The notes under the pieces are model-generated. The model did no database searches. It was not told the origin of the DNA and saw only the letters and a program-made list of their open reading frames with translations. From contig JBMTDJ010000011.1 in assembly GCA_049431945.1 (NCBI GenBank), forward strand, positions 1 through 41,373: a DNA stretch of 41,373 nt. The letters run 5' to 3'. The position numbers and the translations under genes are program-made. Position 1 is the first letter of the stretch; every line of letters begins with the position of its first letter. The DNA comes from Mxb001 sp049431945 (GTDB lineage Bacteria > Actinomycetota > Actinomycetes > S36-B12). Shown one piece after another: positions 24,988 through 34,205 of the stretch.

Positions 24988-26198
24988 GCGCTCCGGAAGG
25001 CGATGGCGACGTCGTGTCCGCCGAAGCCGAAGGAGTTGTTGAGGGCGATGAGATCGCCGTCGGGGAGTGCGCGCACGCCGCCGTGCACCACGTCCAGGTC
25101 GATCTCGGGATCCTGGGTGTGCAGGTTGAGCGTGGGCGGCACGGCGCGATGGTGCAGCGCGAGAACGGTGTAGATGCCCTCGACGGCACCCGCAGCCCCC
25201 AGCATGTGGCCGGTCATCGACTTGGTGCCGGTGACGAGGGGCTGTGCGTCGCCCAGGGCGCCTCGGATGGCGACAGCCTCGGCGAGGTCGCCCTGAGGAG
25301 TCGATGTGGCGTGGGCATTGATGTGCGCGACGTCCGCCGGAGCGACATCGGCCTGTCTCATGGCAGCCCGTATGGCACGCGCGGCCCCGCGCCCTTCCGG
25401 ATCGGGCTGCGCGATGTGGTGGGCATCGGCGGTCATGCCCGCTCCGACGACGTAGGCGTAGATCCGAGCTCCGCGCGCGCGGGCGTGATCCTCGGACTCC
25501 AGGACGAGAACGCCAGCTCCCTCGCCCATGACGAAGCCATCGCGATCGACGTCGTAAGGACGCGACGCTCCCTGGGGATCGTCGTTGCGCGTGGACAGTG
25601 CCCTCATCGCGGCGAAGCCGGCCATCGTGAGCTGGTGGATGGGTGATTCGGTGCCACCCGCGAGCACGACATCGGCGCGACCGTCCTCGATCATGCGGGC
25701 GCCGACGGCGATCGCCTCCGCGCCGGACGCGCAGGCGCTGACCGGCGCATGCACTCCGGCGGCGGCGTGGAACTCCAGGCCCACAACGGCGGCAGGGCCG
25801 CTGGGCATGAGCATCGGCACGGTGTGGGGGGAGATCCGCGAAGGCCCGCGCTCCTTGAGCGTGTCGTAGGCATTGAGAAGGGTGATGAACCCTCCAATGC
25901 CCGAGCCGATCACGGCGCCCATCCGCAACGGGTCCACCTCGGGGCTGCCCGCATCGGCCCAGGCTTCGCGCGCAGCGACGAGCGCCACCTGCTGGGAGCG
26001 GTCGAGCTTGCGTGCCTCGACGCGATCCAGAGGTGGCTCCTCGGCGAGCGTGCCCGCGAAGTGGACCGTCATGTCAGGCACCCACTCCTCGGTGAGTGTC
26101 CTGATGCCGGAGCGGCCTTCGATGAGGGCGGACCAGTTGCTGGCCACGTCACCGCCGATCGGTGTCGTGGCCCCCAGTCCCGTGACGGCGATGCGCAT
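24984..26198 (-). CDS. fabF: 3-oxoacyl-ACP synthase II
   Basis: This 404-residue condensing enzyme extends acyl-ACP with malonyl-ACP. Catalytic residues are visible: C156 in PVSACASGAEA, H296 in INAHATSTPQGD, and K326 and H331 in TKSMTGHMLGAAG, followed by NNSFGFGGHD. The length is typical of KAS II. It lies three bases after acpP and overlaps the carboxylase gene, in the standard fabD-fabH-acpP-fabF order. Confidence 0.95.
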   Translation of the reverse strand: MRIAVTGLGATTPIGGDVASNWSALIEGRSGIRTLTEEWVPDMTVHFAGTLAEEPPLDRVEARKLDRSQQVALVAAREAWADAGSPEVDPLRMGAVIGSGIGGFITLLNAYDTLKERGPSRISPHTVPMLMPSGPAAVVGLEFHAAAGVHAPVSACASGAEAIAVGARMIEDGRADVVLAGGTESPIHQLTMAGFAAMRALSTRNDDPQGASRPYDVDRDGFVMGEGAGVLVLESEDHARARGARIYAYVVGAGMTADAHHIAQPDPEGRGAARAIRAAMRQADVAPADVAHINAHATSTPQGDLAEAVAIRGALGDAQPLVTGTKSMTGHMLGAAGAVEGIYTVLALHHRAVPPTLNLHTQDPEIDLDVVHGGVRALPDGDLIALNNSFGFGGHDVAIAFRSA

Positions 26199-26201
26199 GG
26201 A

Positions 26202-26441
26202 TCAGGCAGTCGACTTCTGGATGTAGGCGACGGCATCGCCGACGGTGACGAGGTTCTTGACCTCGCTGTCGGGGATCTTCACGCCCCACTTGTCCTCGGC
26301 GGCCATGACGACCTCGACCATGGACAGGGAGTCGATATCCAGATCGTCGATGAACGACTTGTCGGGCTGGATGTCGGCGACCGGGACACCGGCGACCTCA
26401 TTGACGATGACGGCGAGGCCGTCGAGGATCTCCTGGCTCAT
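26202..26441 (-). CDS. acpP: Acyl carrier protein
   Basis: This 79-residue acidic helical protein carries growing acyl chains on 4'-phosphopantetheine at S38 in the DLDIDSLSMVEVV motif. The ATG at 26441 has an AAAGGA site eight bases upstream and gives the usual family N-terminus; longer in-frame starts are not supported. It lies between fabH and fabF. Confidence 0.95.
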   Translation of the reverse strand: MSQEILDGLAVIVNEVAGVPVADIQPDKSFIDDLDIDSLSMVEVVMAAEDKWGVKIPDSEVKNLVTVGDAVAYIQKSTA

Positions 26442-26490
26442 GCTGATTCCTTTCGATACGGGGTGTGCAGTGGGTGCGTGGGGGTCCACG

Positions 26491-27495
26491 CTAGGGCAGG
26501 GTCACGACCTGGGCTGCATAGGCCAGGCCAGCTCCGAATCCGATGAGGAGTGCTGTGCCCCCGTGGGGCACCTCGCCGGTGGAGAGCATGCGGTCCATCG
26601 CGATGGGGATGGACGCGGCAGAGGTGTTGCCGGTGGTCGCGATGTCGCGGGCCACCGGCACGTGCTCGGGCAGTTTGAGGGCGCGGATCATGGCGTCGGT
26701 GATGCGCATGTTGGCCTGGTGGGGGATGAAGGCATCGAGCTGATCTGCGGTGACACCCGCGCGGTCGAGGGCCTCCTGCGCTTTCACCGAGCCGTTGGAC
26801 ACCGCCCAGCGGAAGACCTGCTGACCTTGCATCGACAAGGTCGGGAATCGCGGACCACCGTTGTCGCGGTACTCGATGAGGGACTGCGTCATGCAGATCG
26901 CATCGTGCTGCGAGCCGTCCGAACCCCAGACCACCGGACCGATGGCTGGCTCGTCCGAAGGTCCGACGACAACGGCGCCCGCACCGTCAGCGAAGATGAA
27001 CGCCGTCGAGCGATCGTCGAGATCGATCCAGTCGGTGAGCTTCTCGACACCGACGACGATGACGTACTCCGCACTGCCGGCGCGCACCATGTCCTGAGCC
27101 ATCGCCAGGCCGTAGCAGAAGCCGGCGCACGCCGAACTGATGTCGGTGGAGGCCGCGTTGACCGCGCCGATGCGGTAGGCGACCTCGGAAGCGGCGGATG
27201 GGGTCTGGAAGGGGTGCGTGACCGTGGCCACGAGCACGAAACCGACCTGGTCGGGGGTGATACCCGCAGCCGCGAGTGCCTTCTCGGCGGCGTAGACCGA
27301 GAGATCCACGACGCTCTCGTCCTCGGCCGCATAGCGTCGCTCGACGATGCCCGACCGCTCGCGGATCCACTCGTCGCTCGAGTCGATGCGCTCGCACACC
27401 TCGGCGTTGGTCACGATGCGCTCGGGGCGGTAGCTGCCGACGGACATGATGCGCGCGTACGGCGCACCTGTTGAGCCCTGGATGCGCGCGGTCAT
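26491..27495 (-). CDS. fabH: 3-oxoacyl-ACP synthase III
   Basis: This 334-residue KAS III starts fatty-acid synthesis from an acyl-CoA primer. The triad is visible: C123 in DISSACAGFCYGL, H259 in FIPHQANMRI and N290 in TTGNTSAASIP. In actinobacteria FabH often prefers branched primers, which would tie in with branched-chain amino-acid catabolism, but specificity cannot be read here. The ATG at 27495 overlaps the fabD stop (ATGA). Confidence 0.95.
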   Translation of the reverse strand: MTARIQGSTGAPYARIMSVGSYRPERIVTNAEVCERIDSSDEWIRERSGIVERRYAAEDESVVDLSVYAAEKALAAAGITPDQVGFVLVATVTHPFQTPSAASEVAYRIGAVNAASTDISSACAGFCYGLAMAQDMVRAGSAEYVIVVGVEKLTDWIDLDDRSTAFIFADGAGAVVVGPSDEPAIGPVVWGSDGSQHDAICMTQSLIEYRDNGGPRFPTLSMQGQQVFRWAVSNGSVKAQEALDRAGVTADQLDAFIPHQANMRITDAMIRALKLPEHVPVARDIATTGNTSAASIPIAMDRMLSTGEVPHGGTALLIGFGAGLAYAAQVVTLP

Positions 27496-28697
27496 GCCGT
27501 GACCTCCTCATGCTGGGGATGGAGCCTGACGATGGGCTGGCCGGGGGATACCGGATCCCCGTCCTCGACGATCCATTCGACGACGGTGCCGCCGTGCGGT
27601 GCCGTGACCTCGACGGTGTCGCGGAGATTGCTCACCTCGCCGATGCGGGCGGCGCGGGCGAGTGAGGCGCCGACGACGGCGTCTGCGTCCGCGCGGCGGA
27701 AGATGCCCTTCATCGGTGCGACGACGAGCCGCCACGTCGGGGCGTCATCGATGGAACTAGGAGCGCCGTGACGCTCGATGAGGGCCCAGGCAGCGTCAAG
27801 GTCATCGGGGGTGTTCACGGCCACGGTCTCGACACCGGGGAGCGCGCGCTTGGCTAGGCCGGTGAGCGTGCCTGCCGGTGGGATCTCGATGAGCGCTGTC
27901 ACGCCGAGGTCGGCCATCGTCGCCATGCACAGGTCCCACCGCACGGGGCGGCTCACCTGGGCGACGAGGCGTGTGAGCACCTCGCGGCCGTCGTGGACGA
28001 CGCGCCCGTCCGCGTTGGACAGCAGATGGATCCGCGGGTCGTGGGTGGAGATCGAGCGGGAGTGGCGCGCGAGGACGTCGACCGCGGGAGCCATGTAAGC
28101 GGTGTGGAATGCGCCGGCTACCTGGAGCGGGCGCACGCGTGCCTTGTCGGGAGGGGACTCGGCGAAGGTGGCCAGCGCATCGAGCGCCCCGGCCACGACG
28201 ATCTGACCTGCGCCGTTGATGTTGGCAGGCGTGAGTCCGCGCGCCTCGGCTGATGCGACGATCTCATCGGCATCGCCGCCGAGAACCGCGCTCATACCCG
28301 TGGGCGTCATGGCTGCAGCCGCCGCCATGGCCTTGCCGCGCTCGCGAACGAAGACCATGGCCTGCTCGGCAGTGAGGACGCCGGCGGCTGCGGCAGCGGT
28401 GATCTCGCCAACGCTGTGACCGGCACCCACCGCCACCTTGGTGAACGCCTCGGTCGGGTGGGGGAAGAGGGAGAGCAGCGTGACGAGCCCGGCGCCGACG
28501 AGCAGGGGCTGCGCGATGGCCGTGTCGCGGATCGTGTCGGCGTCGGAGCGGGTGCCGTGTTCGATCAGGTCGATGCCGCTGACGACGGACAGCCAGTCCA
28601 GGCGGGCCTCGACGCCGGGAACGTCAAGCCACGGGGTGAGGAAACCGGGGGCCTGGGCGCCTTGTCCGGGGGCGACAACGACGAGCACGGGCGTCAC
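27492..28697 (-). CDS. fabD: Malonyl-CoA:ACP transacylase fused to a biotin-carrier-like domain
   Basis: Residues 1-310 are a FabD core that loads malonyl groups onto ACP: VAPGQGAQ, the nucleophile S95 in GHSVGE, and H198 in AGAFHTAYM. FabD normally ends here. Residues about 321-401 add a second domain (APMKGIF..., IGEVSNLRD, TAPHGGTVVEWIVEDGDPVSPGQPIVRL) that follows the biotinyl/lipoyl carrier fold. Aligned with the carrier domain of mccA, the biotinyl Lys position is R359, so it should not be biotinylated. GTG at 28697 gives the family N-terminus; GTG at 28688 and an upstream ATG at 28730 are alternatives. The extension stays in frame up to fabH with no stop. Confidence 0.88.
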   Translation of the reverse strand: MTPVLVVVAPGQGAQAPGFLTPWLDVPGVEARLDWLSVVSGIDLIEHGTRSDADTIRDTAIAQPLLVGAGLVTLLSLFPHPTEAFTKVAVGAGHSVGEITAAAAAGVLTAEQAMVFVRERGKAMAAAAAMTPTGMSAVLGGDADEIVASAEARGLTPANINGAGQIVVAGALDALATFAESPPDKARVRPLQVAGAFHTAYMAPAVDVLARHSRSISTHDPRIHLLSNADGRVVHDGREVLTRLVAQVSRPVRWDLCMATMADLGVTALIEIPPAGTLTGLAKRALPGVETVAVNTPDDLDAAWALIERHGAPSSIDDAPTWRLVVAPMKGIFRRADADAVVGASLARAARIGEVSNLRDTVEVTAPHGGTVVEWIVEDGDPVSPGQPIVRLHPQHEEVTA

Positions 28698-28756
28698 TCT
28701 CTCGCGGTATGGGGGGCTACCGATCGGCAAGGGTCGCCAATGTCTCCCCGTGTGTG

Positions 28757-28773
28757 TTGTAGGAACCCTACAA
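28757..28773. promoter_or_regulatory. Candidate FasR operator upstream of fabD
   Basis: TTGTAGGAACCCTACAA is a perfect 7-bp inverted repeat with a 3-nt centre. It overlaps the stop codon of the fasR-like gene and lies 60 bp upstream of the fabD start. FasR of Streptomyces activates the fabDHPF promoter from this region; that this palindrome is its site is inference. Confidence 0.55.
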
Positions 28774-29931
28774 GCGAGCGAGCATCAGACCAAGTCGCAT
28801 GGCGAGTGCGTCCCGAGGGTCGGCGGCGGACCGTCCGGTGAGCGACTCGATGCGCCGGAGGCGATATCGCACCGTATTGGGGTGCACATAGAGGACCCGA
28901 GCGGTGCCCTCCAGGGTCGTGCCGTGCTCGAGGTGGACTTCGAGGGTACGGCGCAGGTCGGGATCCGCCAGCACCGTCGTGAGCTCGCCGACGAGTTGCT
29001 CGCGCGCATGCGACTCGCCGGCCAGAGCTCGCTCGGGGAGGAGTTCATCGGCGAGCACCGGCCGTGGGGCCTCGGGCCAGCAGCGTGCGACGGCGAACGC
29101 GCTCACGGCGGTAGAGCATGAGGCCGGAATGTCGGCACTGTCCTTCGCGGCAGGACCGATGACCACCGGTCCTGTGCCGAAGTGGGGTGACAGCAGGCGC
29201 ACCGTCCGGTCGTCATAACCCGACGGCGGCGGATCCGCGGTGCCCGTCGGGCTCGTCGTGGCCAGGACGACAAGGGCGTCGCCGTGAAGCGCGGTGAGCA
29301 GCGCTATGCCGTGATGCTCCGCGGCCCGGCGCATCACCTGCAAACCGCCGGCGCGATCGGCGTCCGGAGGTGGGCCGACGAGTACGGTGCTCGCCGCTCC
29401 TGACGGCCATCCCAGGGCGGCTGCACGCGTGAGAACGCTGGCGTCGGCGTCGCCACGAAGGAGCCCTTCCATGACGAGTGCTTCGAGCCTGGCGTCCCAG
29501 GCCCCGCGAGCCTCAGCCGCGCGCGCGTAGACCTCCGCTGCCGCGAAGGCGACCTCTCGCGAGTAGCTCAGGACCGCATCCCGAACTCCCTCGGCGGCCT
29601 CGGGGCTCGCCAGCTGCGGGAGTGCCTGCTCGAGCAGGTCGACTGTGCAGCGCACCATCTCGACGGTCTGCTCCAGGGTGATCGCGCCCGCGAGTTCCCT
29701 GGGAGCGGAGCTGAAGACATCGAGAGCCTGGGCAGCATCCGGGTCGCGGTACCACGCGATGACGCCCGCGATACCGGCCTGGGCGATGAGCCCCACCCAC
29801 GACCGCTCGTCGGCGGGGAGCTCGCGGAACCACTCGAGTCTTTCGTCGAGGTGTGCCGTGACCGTGGTGGCGAGTTCGCCCGAAGCGCGCTCGAGGCGGC
29901 GGGCGGTAGCAGCGCGCGATGCCGCCGGCAC
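28768..29931 (-). CDS. fasR: FasR-like (PucR/CdaR-type) regulator of fatty-acid synthesis
   Basis: This 387-residue protein ends in a PucR-type helix-turn-helix: LEVHLEHGTTLEGTARVLYVHPNTVRYRLRRIESLTGRS, shown by the YVHPNTVRYRLRRIE motif. The N-terminal part is helical and has no recognised catalytic motif. Size, fold and position directly before fabD match FasR of Streptomyces coelicolor, an activator of the fab operon. The GTG at 29931 shares one base with the previous stop (TAGTG) and has no clear ribosome site, so it probably depends on translational coupling. Confidence 0.87.
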   Translation of the reverse strand: MPAASRAATARRLERASGELATTVTAHLDERLEWFRELPADERSWVGLIAQAGIAGVIAWYRDPDAAQALDVFSSAPRELAGAITLEQTVEMVRCTVDLLEQALPQLASPEAAEGVRDAVLSYSREVAFAAAEVYARAAEARGAWDARLEALVMEGLLRGDADASVLTRAAALGWPSGAASTVLVGPPPDADRAGGLQVMRRAAEHHGIALLTALHGDALVVLATTSPTGTADPPPSGYDDRTVRLLSPHFGTGPVVIGPAAKDSADIPASCSTAVSAFAVARCWPEAPRPVLADELLPERALAGESHAREQLVGELTTVLADPDLRRTLEVHLEHGTTLEGTARVLYVHPNTVRYRLRRIESLTGRSAADPRDALAMRLGLMLARL

Positions 29932-31121
29932 TAGCCCAATCCGGTGGAGCTGAGCCCGGTGAGATCGCCGATGATCCGGCCGATCACGAAGGTCACGATG
30001 GCTGCGAGGGCACCGACGGTGAATTGCCGCAGCGCTCCCTTGACCACACCCCTGCCGGAGAATCTGCCGACGAGTCCGCCGACGACGAGCATGGCGACCA
30101 CGGCGAGGACGACGGCGATGATCAGTGGCGTGCTGTCGCCTCCGAAGACATCGGGCGCGACCACGGCGAGCAGATAGGGCAGCACGACGACTAGGGCGCC
30201 GATGGCGAAGGCGATGAAGCTGGAGAACGCCACCTTGTAGGGGTTGCCGAGCTCGTCGGGATTGAGCCCGAGTTCTTCTCGAGCGAGAGTGTCCAGAGCC
30301 GCCTTGGGGTCGGCGAAGATCTTGTCGGCGGCGGCCTTGGCTGTCGCCCGATCCATGCCCTTGGCGCGGTAGATGAGCTCCAACTCCTTGCGCTCCTCGT
30401 CAGGCTTCTCGCGGAGCTCGCGCGCCTCCATCTCGATCTCTCGCTCGAAGAGGTCACGCTGGCTCGCGACGCTGACATATTCACCCGCGGCCATCGAGAA
30501 GGCGCCGGCGAGCAGGCCAGCGACGCCCGCGAAGAGGACGATTCCATTGTCCGTGCCCGTGCCGGCGAAGCCCATGACGAGGGCGGTGTTGGACACGAGA
30601 CCGTCGCTGATCCCGAAGATCGCAGCACGCACGGCGCCGGACGTGTCGACCCGATGCCAGTTCTCACCGAAGTCCACCGAGCCGTCAGCGCTGATGACAC
30701 CGCGTTCGATCGCTGCCGTCGCAGGAGCGTGCTCTCGCAGACGGCGGAAGGTCTCGGCGTGCTCGCGCTCGTCAGCCGACATGCTGTCCGGGGCCTCGGG
30801 CTCGTCGTCGTACATCCCTGCGTCCGCGCCCTCGGCCTCCTCCAGGTGGGCGAGCACGTCGTCCATCCCGGCGGCGCGGGCCCGCGCGACCATGGCTGCA
30901 TCCTCCGGATCGAGCGCGGTCGGCGCCGGTGGGATCGGCACGCCGTACTCCTCGAGCTTGCTCACCCAGTGCGCAGCGTGCTCGTCCTCGATGTCCGCAA
31001 GCTCCAGCAGCGCCTCGCGACGTTCACCGTCGCTCGCCTCCGCGAGTGAGCGGTAGAGCATCGACGCCTTGCGCTCGGCCTCGAGGTACTTCAGGAATCG
31101 GCGCGGATCAGTCTTGCTCAC
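29931..31121 (-). CDS. Ferritin-like/VIT1 fusion membrane iron or manganese transporter (MbfA-like)
   Basis: This 396-residue protein has an N-terminal rubrerythrin/ferritin-like domain (about 1-140) with two ExxH sites, E45-H48 and E118-H121, and a C-terminal VIT1/CCC1 domain with GISDGLVSNTALVMG, AGEYVSVASQRD and about five membrane helices. Related MbfA proteins of alphaproteobacteria export iron under iron or peroxide stress; export here is inferred. The GTG at 31121 overlaps the aceE stop (GTGA) after a GGAGGGG-type site, and its own stop touches fasR, so it is embedded in the aceE-fab run. Confidence 0.87.
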   Translation of the reverse strand: MSKTDPRRFLKYLEAERKASMLYRSLAEASDGERREALLELADIEDEHAAHWVSKLEEYGVPIPPAPTALDPEDAAMVARARAAGMDDVLAHLEEAEGADAGMYDDEPEAPDSMSADEREHAETFRRLREHAPATAAIERGVISADGSVDFGENWHRVDTSGAVRAAIFGISDGLVSNTALVMGFAGTGTDNGIVLFAGVAGLLAGAFSMAAGEYVSVASQRDLFEREIEMEARELREKPDEERKELELIYRAKGMDRATAKAAADKIFADPKAALDTLAREELGLNPDELGNPYKVAFSSFIAFAIGALVVVLPYLLAVVAPDVFGGDSTPLIIAVVLAVVAMLVVGGLVGRFSGRGVVKGALRQFTVGALAAIVTFVIGRIIGDLTGLSSTGLG

Positions 31122-33862
31122 CCTGACCCCTCCGTATTGCCCGCATCCGCAGCCGCGGGATCGGTCAGCCGGTAGCGGTCGATCGCCTTGGCCAGGTCAG
31201 CGCGATCGACGAGGCCCTGGTCGGCGAGGCCGGTCAAGGTGCGCACGACGATCGACTCCGCATCGACGAGGAAGTGCCTGCGCAGTGCGCCGCGGGTGTC
31301 GGACATGCCCCACCCATCGGTGCCGAGCGTGCGGTACTCGCCCGGTACCCACGTGCGGATCTGGTCCTGCACGGACTGCATCCAGTCGGAGACGCCGACG
31401 ACGAGGTCGCCGCGACCAGCAAGGCGTCGCGTGACGTAGGGAATCCGCTGCTCCTCCAGGGGGTGGAGGAAGTTCTCGCGCTCGACGTCGAGGGCCTCGC
31501 GCCGCAGTTGGTTCCACGACGTAACAGACCAGATGTCGACCTCCACGCTCCAGTCCTCGCGAAGCAGGCGCTGGGCCTCGAGTGCCCAGTTGACGGCTAC
31601 GCCGGACGCCAGAATCTGCGGGCACGGGCCATCGCCGGAGCCCTCCGACACGAGGTGCATGCCGGCGATGATGCCCTCGACATCGACACCGCCGGGCTCG
31701 GCCGGTTGCGGGTAGGGCTCGTTGTAGACGGTGAGGTAGTAGAAGACGTCCTCCTGGTCGTCGCCGTACATCCGGCGGAGGCCATCTGCCACGATGTGGC
31801 CGATCTCGTAGCCGTAGGCCGGGTCGTACGCCATGACCGCGGGATTAGTTGACGCGAGCAGCAGGGAATGCCCGTCTTCGTGCTGCAGGCCTTCGCCGTT
31901 GAGTGTGGTGCGCCCCGCTGTCGCGCCGAGCACGAAGCCCCGGGCCATCTGGTCCATGGCCTGCCAGAAGGCATCACCGGTCCGCTGGAAGCCGAACATC
32001 GAGTAGAAGATGTAGACCGGGATCATCGGCTCGCCGTGGGTCGAGTACGACGATCCCGCGGCGATGAACGACGCGACCGATCCCGCCTCGTTGATCCCCT
32101 CGTGCAGGATCTGGCCGTCCTTGGCCTCCTGGTAGTTCAAGACGAGCTCGCGGTCGACCGAGATGTACTGCTGGCCGCCGGGGTTGTAGATCTTGGCGGT
32201 CGGGAAGAGTGAGTCCATGCCGAAGGTGCGCGCCTCGTCCGGGATGATCGGCACGAAGCGCGCGCCGATCCCCTTGTCGCGCATGAGGTCCTTGAGCAGG
32301 CGGACGAAGGCCATCGTCGTGGCGACCGGCTGCTTGCCGGATCCGCGCTTGACCACCTCGTAGTGCTCAGGTCCCGGGAGCGGCAGGGCCGCAGCGCGGG
32401 TGCGACGTTCGGGCACGGAGCCACCGAGCCGTCGACGGCGATCGAGCATGTAGGTGAAGGCCTCCGAGTCCGGGCCCGGGTGGTAATAGGGCGGGAGGTA
32501 GCCGTCGCCGAGATCGGCATCGGAGATCGGGATGTGCAGGCGGTCGCGGAAGAGCTTGAGGTCGTCGAGCGACAACTTCTTCATCTGGTGGGTGGCGTTG
32601 CGGCCCTCGAAGTGCGGACCGAGGGTGTGTCCCTTGATGGTCTTGGCGAGGATGACGGTGGGCTGACCGGTCGTCTCTACGGCGGCCCTGTAGGCGGCGT
32701 ACATCTTGCGGTAGTCATGGCCGCCTCGCTGCAGGCTCCAGACCTCGTCGTCGCTCCAGCCCTCGACGAGCTTGGCTGTGCGCGGGTCCCGTCCGAAGAA
32801 GTGCTCGCGGATGAAGCCGCCGTTCTCGGCCTTGTAGGTCTGGAAGTCGCCGTCGGGCGTGGAGTTCATGAGATTGACCAGGGCCCCGTCGCGATCCTTG
32901 GCGAGTAGCTCATCCCACTTGCGACCCCAGATGACCTTGATGACGTTCCAGCCTGCACCGCGGAAGAGTGACTCGAGCTCCTGGATGACCTTGCCGTTGC
33001 CGCGCACGGGTCCGTCGAGCCTCTGCAGGTTGCAGTTGACGACGAACACGAGGTTGTCGAGTTCCTCGCGGGCCGCGAGCCCGAGGGCTCCGACCGACTC
33101 GACCTCGTCCATCTCGCCGTCGCCGAGGAAGGCCCATACGCGCTGCTGCGAGGTGTCCTTGATGCCCCGGTTGCCCAGGTATTTGTTGAAGCGCGCCTGG
33201 TAGATCGCCGAGAGAGGTCCCAGGCCCATCGAGACGGTGGGGAACTGCCAGAACCACGGCATGAGGCGCGGATGGGGGTACGACGGCAGTCCTCCGCTGG
33301 GGTGCGACAGCTCCTGACGGAAGCCATCCATCTGGCCCTCGGTGAGCCGGCCCTCGAGGAAGGCGCGGGCGTAGATGCCGGGGGAGGCGTGGCCCTGGAA
33401 GAAGACCTGGTCGCCACCGCCGGGGGCGTCGGGACCGCGGAAGAAGTGATTGAAGCCGACCTCGTAGAGGGATGCGGACGAGGCATAGGTGGAGATATGC
33501 CCGCCGACGCTGATGCCGGGCCGCTGCGCGCGGTGCACCATGATCGCGGCGTTCCACCGAATGAATTCGCGAATGCGGCGTTCGAGCGACTCGTCGCCGG
33601 GGAACCACGGCTCCATCTCCGGGGGGATCGTGTTGATGTAGTCCGTCGATCGCAGGCTGGGGACGCCGAGGTTGCGCTCGGCGGCACGGCGCAGGAGCGC
33701 GAGCATGAGATAGCGCGCTCGGTAGGAGCCTGAGCCGTCGATCACCTGGTCGAGTGACGCAGTCCACTCGGAGGTCTCCTCCGGGTCGACGTCGACGTAC
33801 TGGGTAGGCAGACCCCCCGCGAGGAGTGGCTGCTGGCGGAGCGGATCGAAGCCGGTAGACAT
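31118..33862 (-). CDS. aceE: Pyruvate dehydrogenase E1 component, homodimeric type
   Basis: This 914-residue thiamine-diphosphate enzyme decarboxylates pyruvate and acetylates the E2 lipoyl domain, giving acetyl-CoA. Seen: SVGGHISTYASSASLYEVGFNHFFRG near the N-terminus, the ThDP-binding G247-D248-G249 in FLGDGEMDEVES, YKAENGGFIREHFFG, and the transketolase-like central part with IPVYIFYSMFGFQRTGD. Length is typical for AceE. The ATG at 33862 has an AGGAC site. No E2 or E3 gene is in the window. Overlap with the VIT gene suggests co-transcription with the fab genes. Confidence 0.95.
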   Translation of the reverse strand: MSTGFDPLRQQPLLAGGLPTQYVDVDPEETSEWTASLDQVIDGSGSYRARYLMLALLRRAAERNLGVPSLRSTDYINTIPPEMEPWFPGDESLERRIREFIRWNAAIMVHRAQRPGISVGGHISTYASSASLYEVGFNHFFRGPDAPGGGDQVFFQGHASPGIYARAFLEGRLTEGQMDGFRQELSHPSGGLPSYPHPRLMPWFWQFPTVSMGLGPLSAIYQARFNKYLGNRGIKDTSQQRVWAFLGDGEMDEVESVGALGLAAREELDNLVFVVNCNLQRLDGPVRGNGKVIQELESLFRGAGWNVIKVIWGRKWDELLAKDRDGALVNLMNSTPDGDFQTYKAENGGFIREHFFGRDPRTAKLVEGWSDDEVWSLQRGGHDYRKMYAAYRAAVETTGQPTVILAKTIKGHTLGPHFEGRNATHQMKKLSLDDLKLFRDRLHIPISDADLGDGYLPPYYHPGPDSEAFTYMLDRRRRLGGSVPERRTRAAALPLPGPEHYEVVKRGSGKQPVATTMAFVRLLKDLMRDKGIGARFVPIIPDEARTFGMDSLFPTAKIYNPGGQQYISVDRELVLNYQEAKDGQILHEGINEAGSVASFIAAGSSYSTHGEPMIPVYIFYSMFGFQRTGDAFWQAMDQMARGFVLGATAGRTTLNGEGLQHEDGHSLLLASTNPAVMAYDPAYGYEIGHIVADGLRRMYGDDQEDVFYYLTVYNEPYPQPAEPGGVDVEGIIAGMHLVSEGSGDGPCPQILASGVAVNWALEAQRLLREDWSVEVDIWSVTSWNQLRREALDVERENFLHPLEEQRIPYVTRRLAGRGDLVVGVSDWMQSVQDQIRTWVPGEYRTLGTDGWGMSDTRGALRRHFLVDAESIVVRTLTGLADQGLVDRADLAKAIDRYRLTDPAAADAGNTEGSG

Positions 33863-34205
33863 GTCCTGCCCTTCGCGCCGGGGTGCCCAGGGTCGCCAGG
33901 CACTGTTCGGTGGGGACCATCCTCGCGCACAGGAGGAGATCGTGGCGGCTCACCCCGGCCTACGCGCGAGTAGGAAGGCCCGATGCTGACCGGGGCGGGG
34001 CCCGCGAGACTTCGCGTCATATCGCTGTCACCGCACGGGACCCACGGGACGAACTCTGAGCGGATCAGGCGCATTTTCGACCGAATCCGCTCGAACTTCG
34101 CGGTCCACTCGAGCCCCTGGCAGGGGGCAATACGTCCGAGTTGCTTGCGCGATGCCTCGTCGTCCGATGGACTACGCCTGTGGCCCGACTCGTGAGGAGG
34201 CGACC
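33863..34205. other. 343-bp divergent intergenic region between aceE and the DUF3052 gene
   Basis: No gene is supported here. It must hold divergent promoters. Two small inverted repeats are visible: CCTAC/GTAGG at 33959-33974, and an 8-bp perfect pair GAGCGGAT/ATCCGCTC at 34058-34065 and 34085-34092 with a 19-nt spacer containing a TTTT run. A GAGGAGG ribosome site lies just before the GTG at 34206. No convincing -35/-10 pair was found. Confidence 0.5.

Noticed and set aside
26442..26489. Upstream extension of acyl carrier protein
   Set aside because: The ribosome site lies before the ATG at 26441 and ACPs start there; the extra 16 residues are not family-like.
33983..34195. Open frame of 70 codons between aceE and the DUF3052 gene
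   Set aside because: No ribosome site, no recognisable motif, and it spans the expected promoter region.
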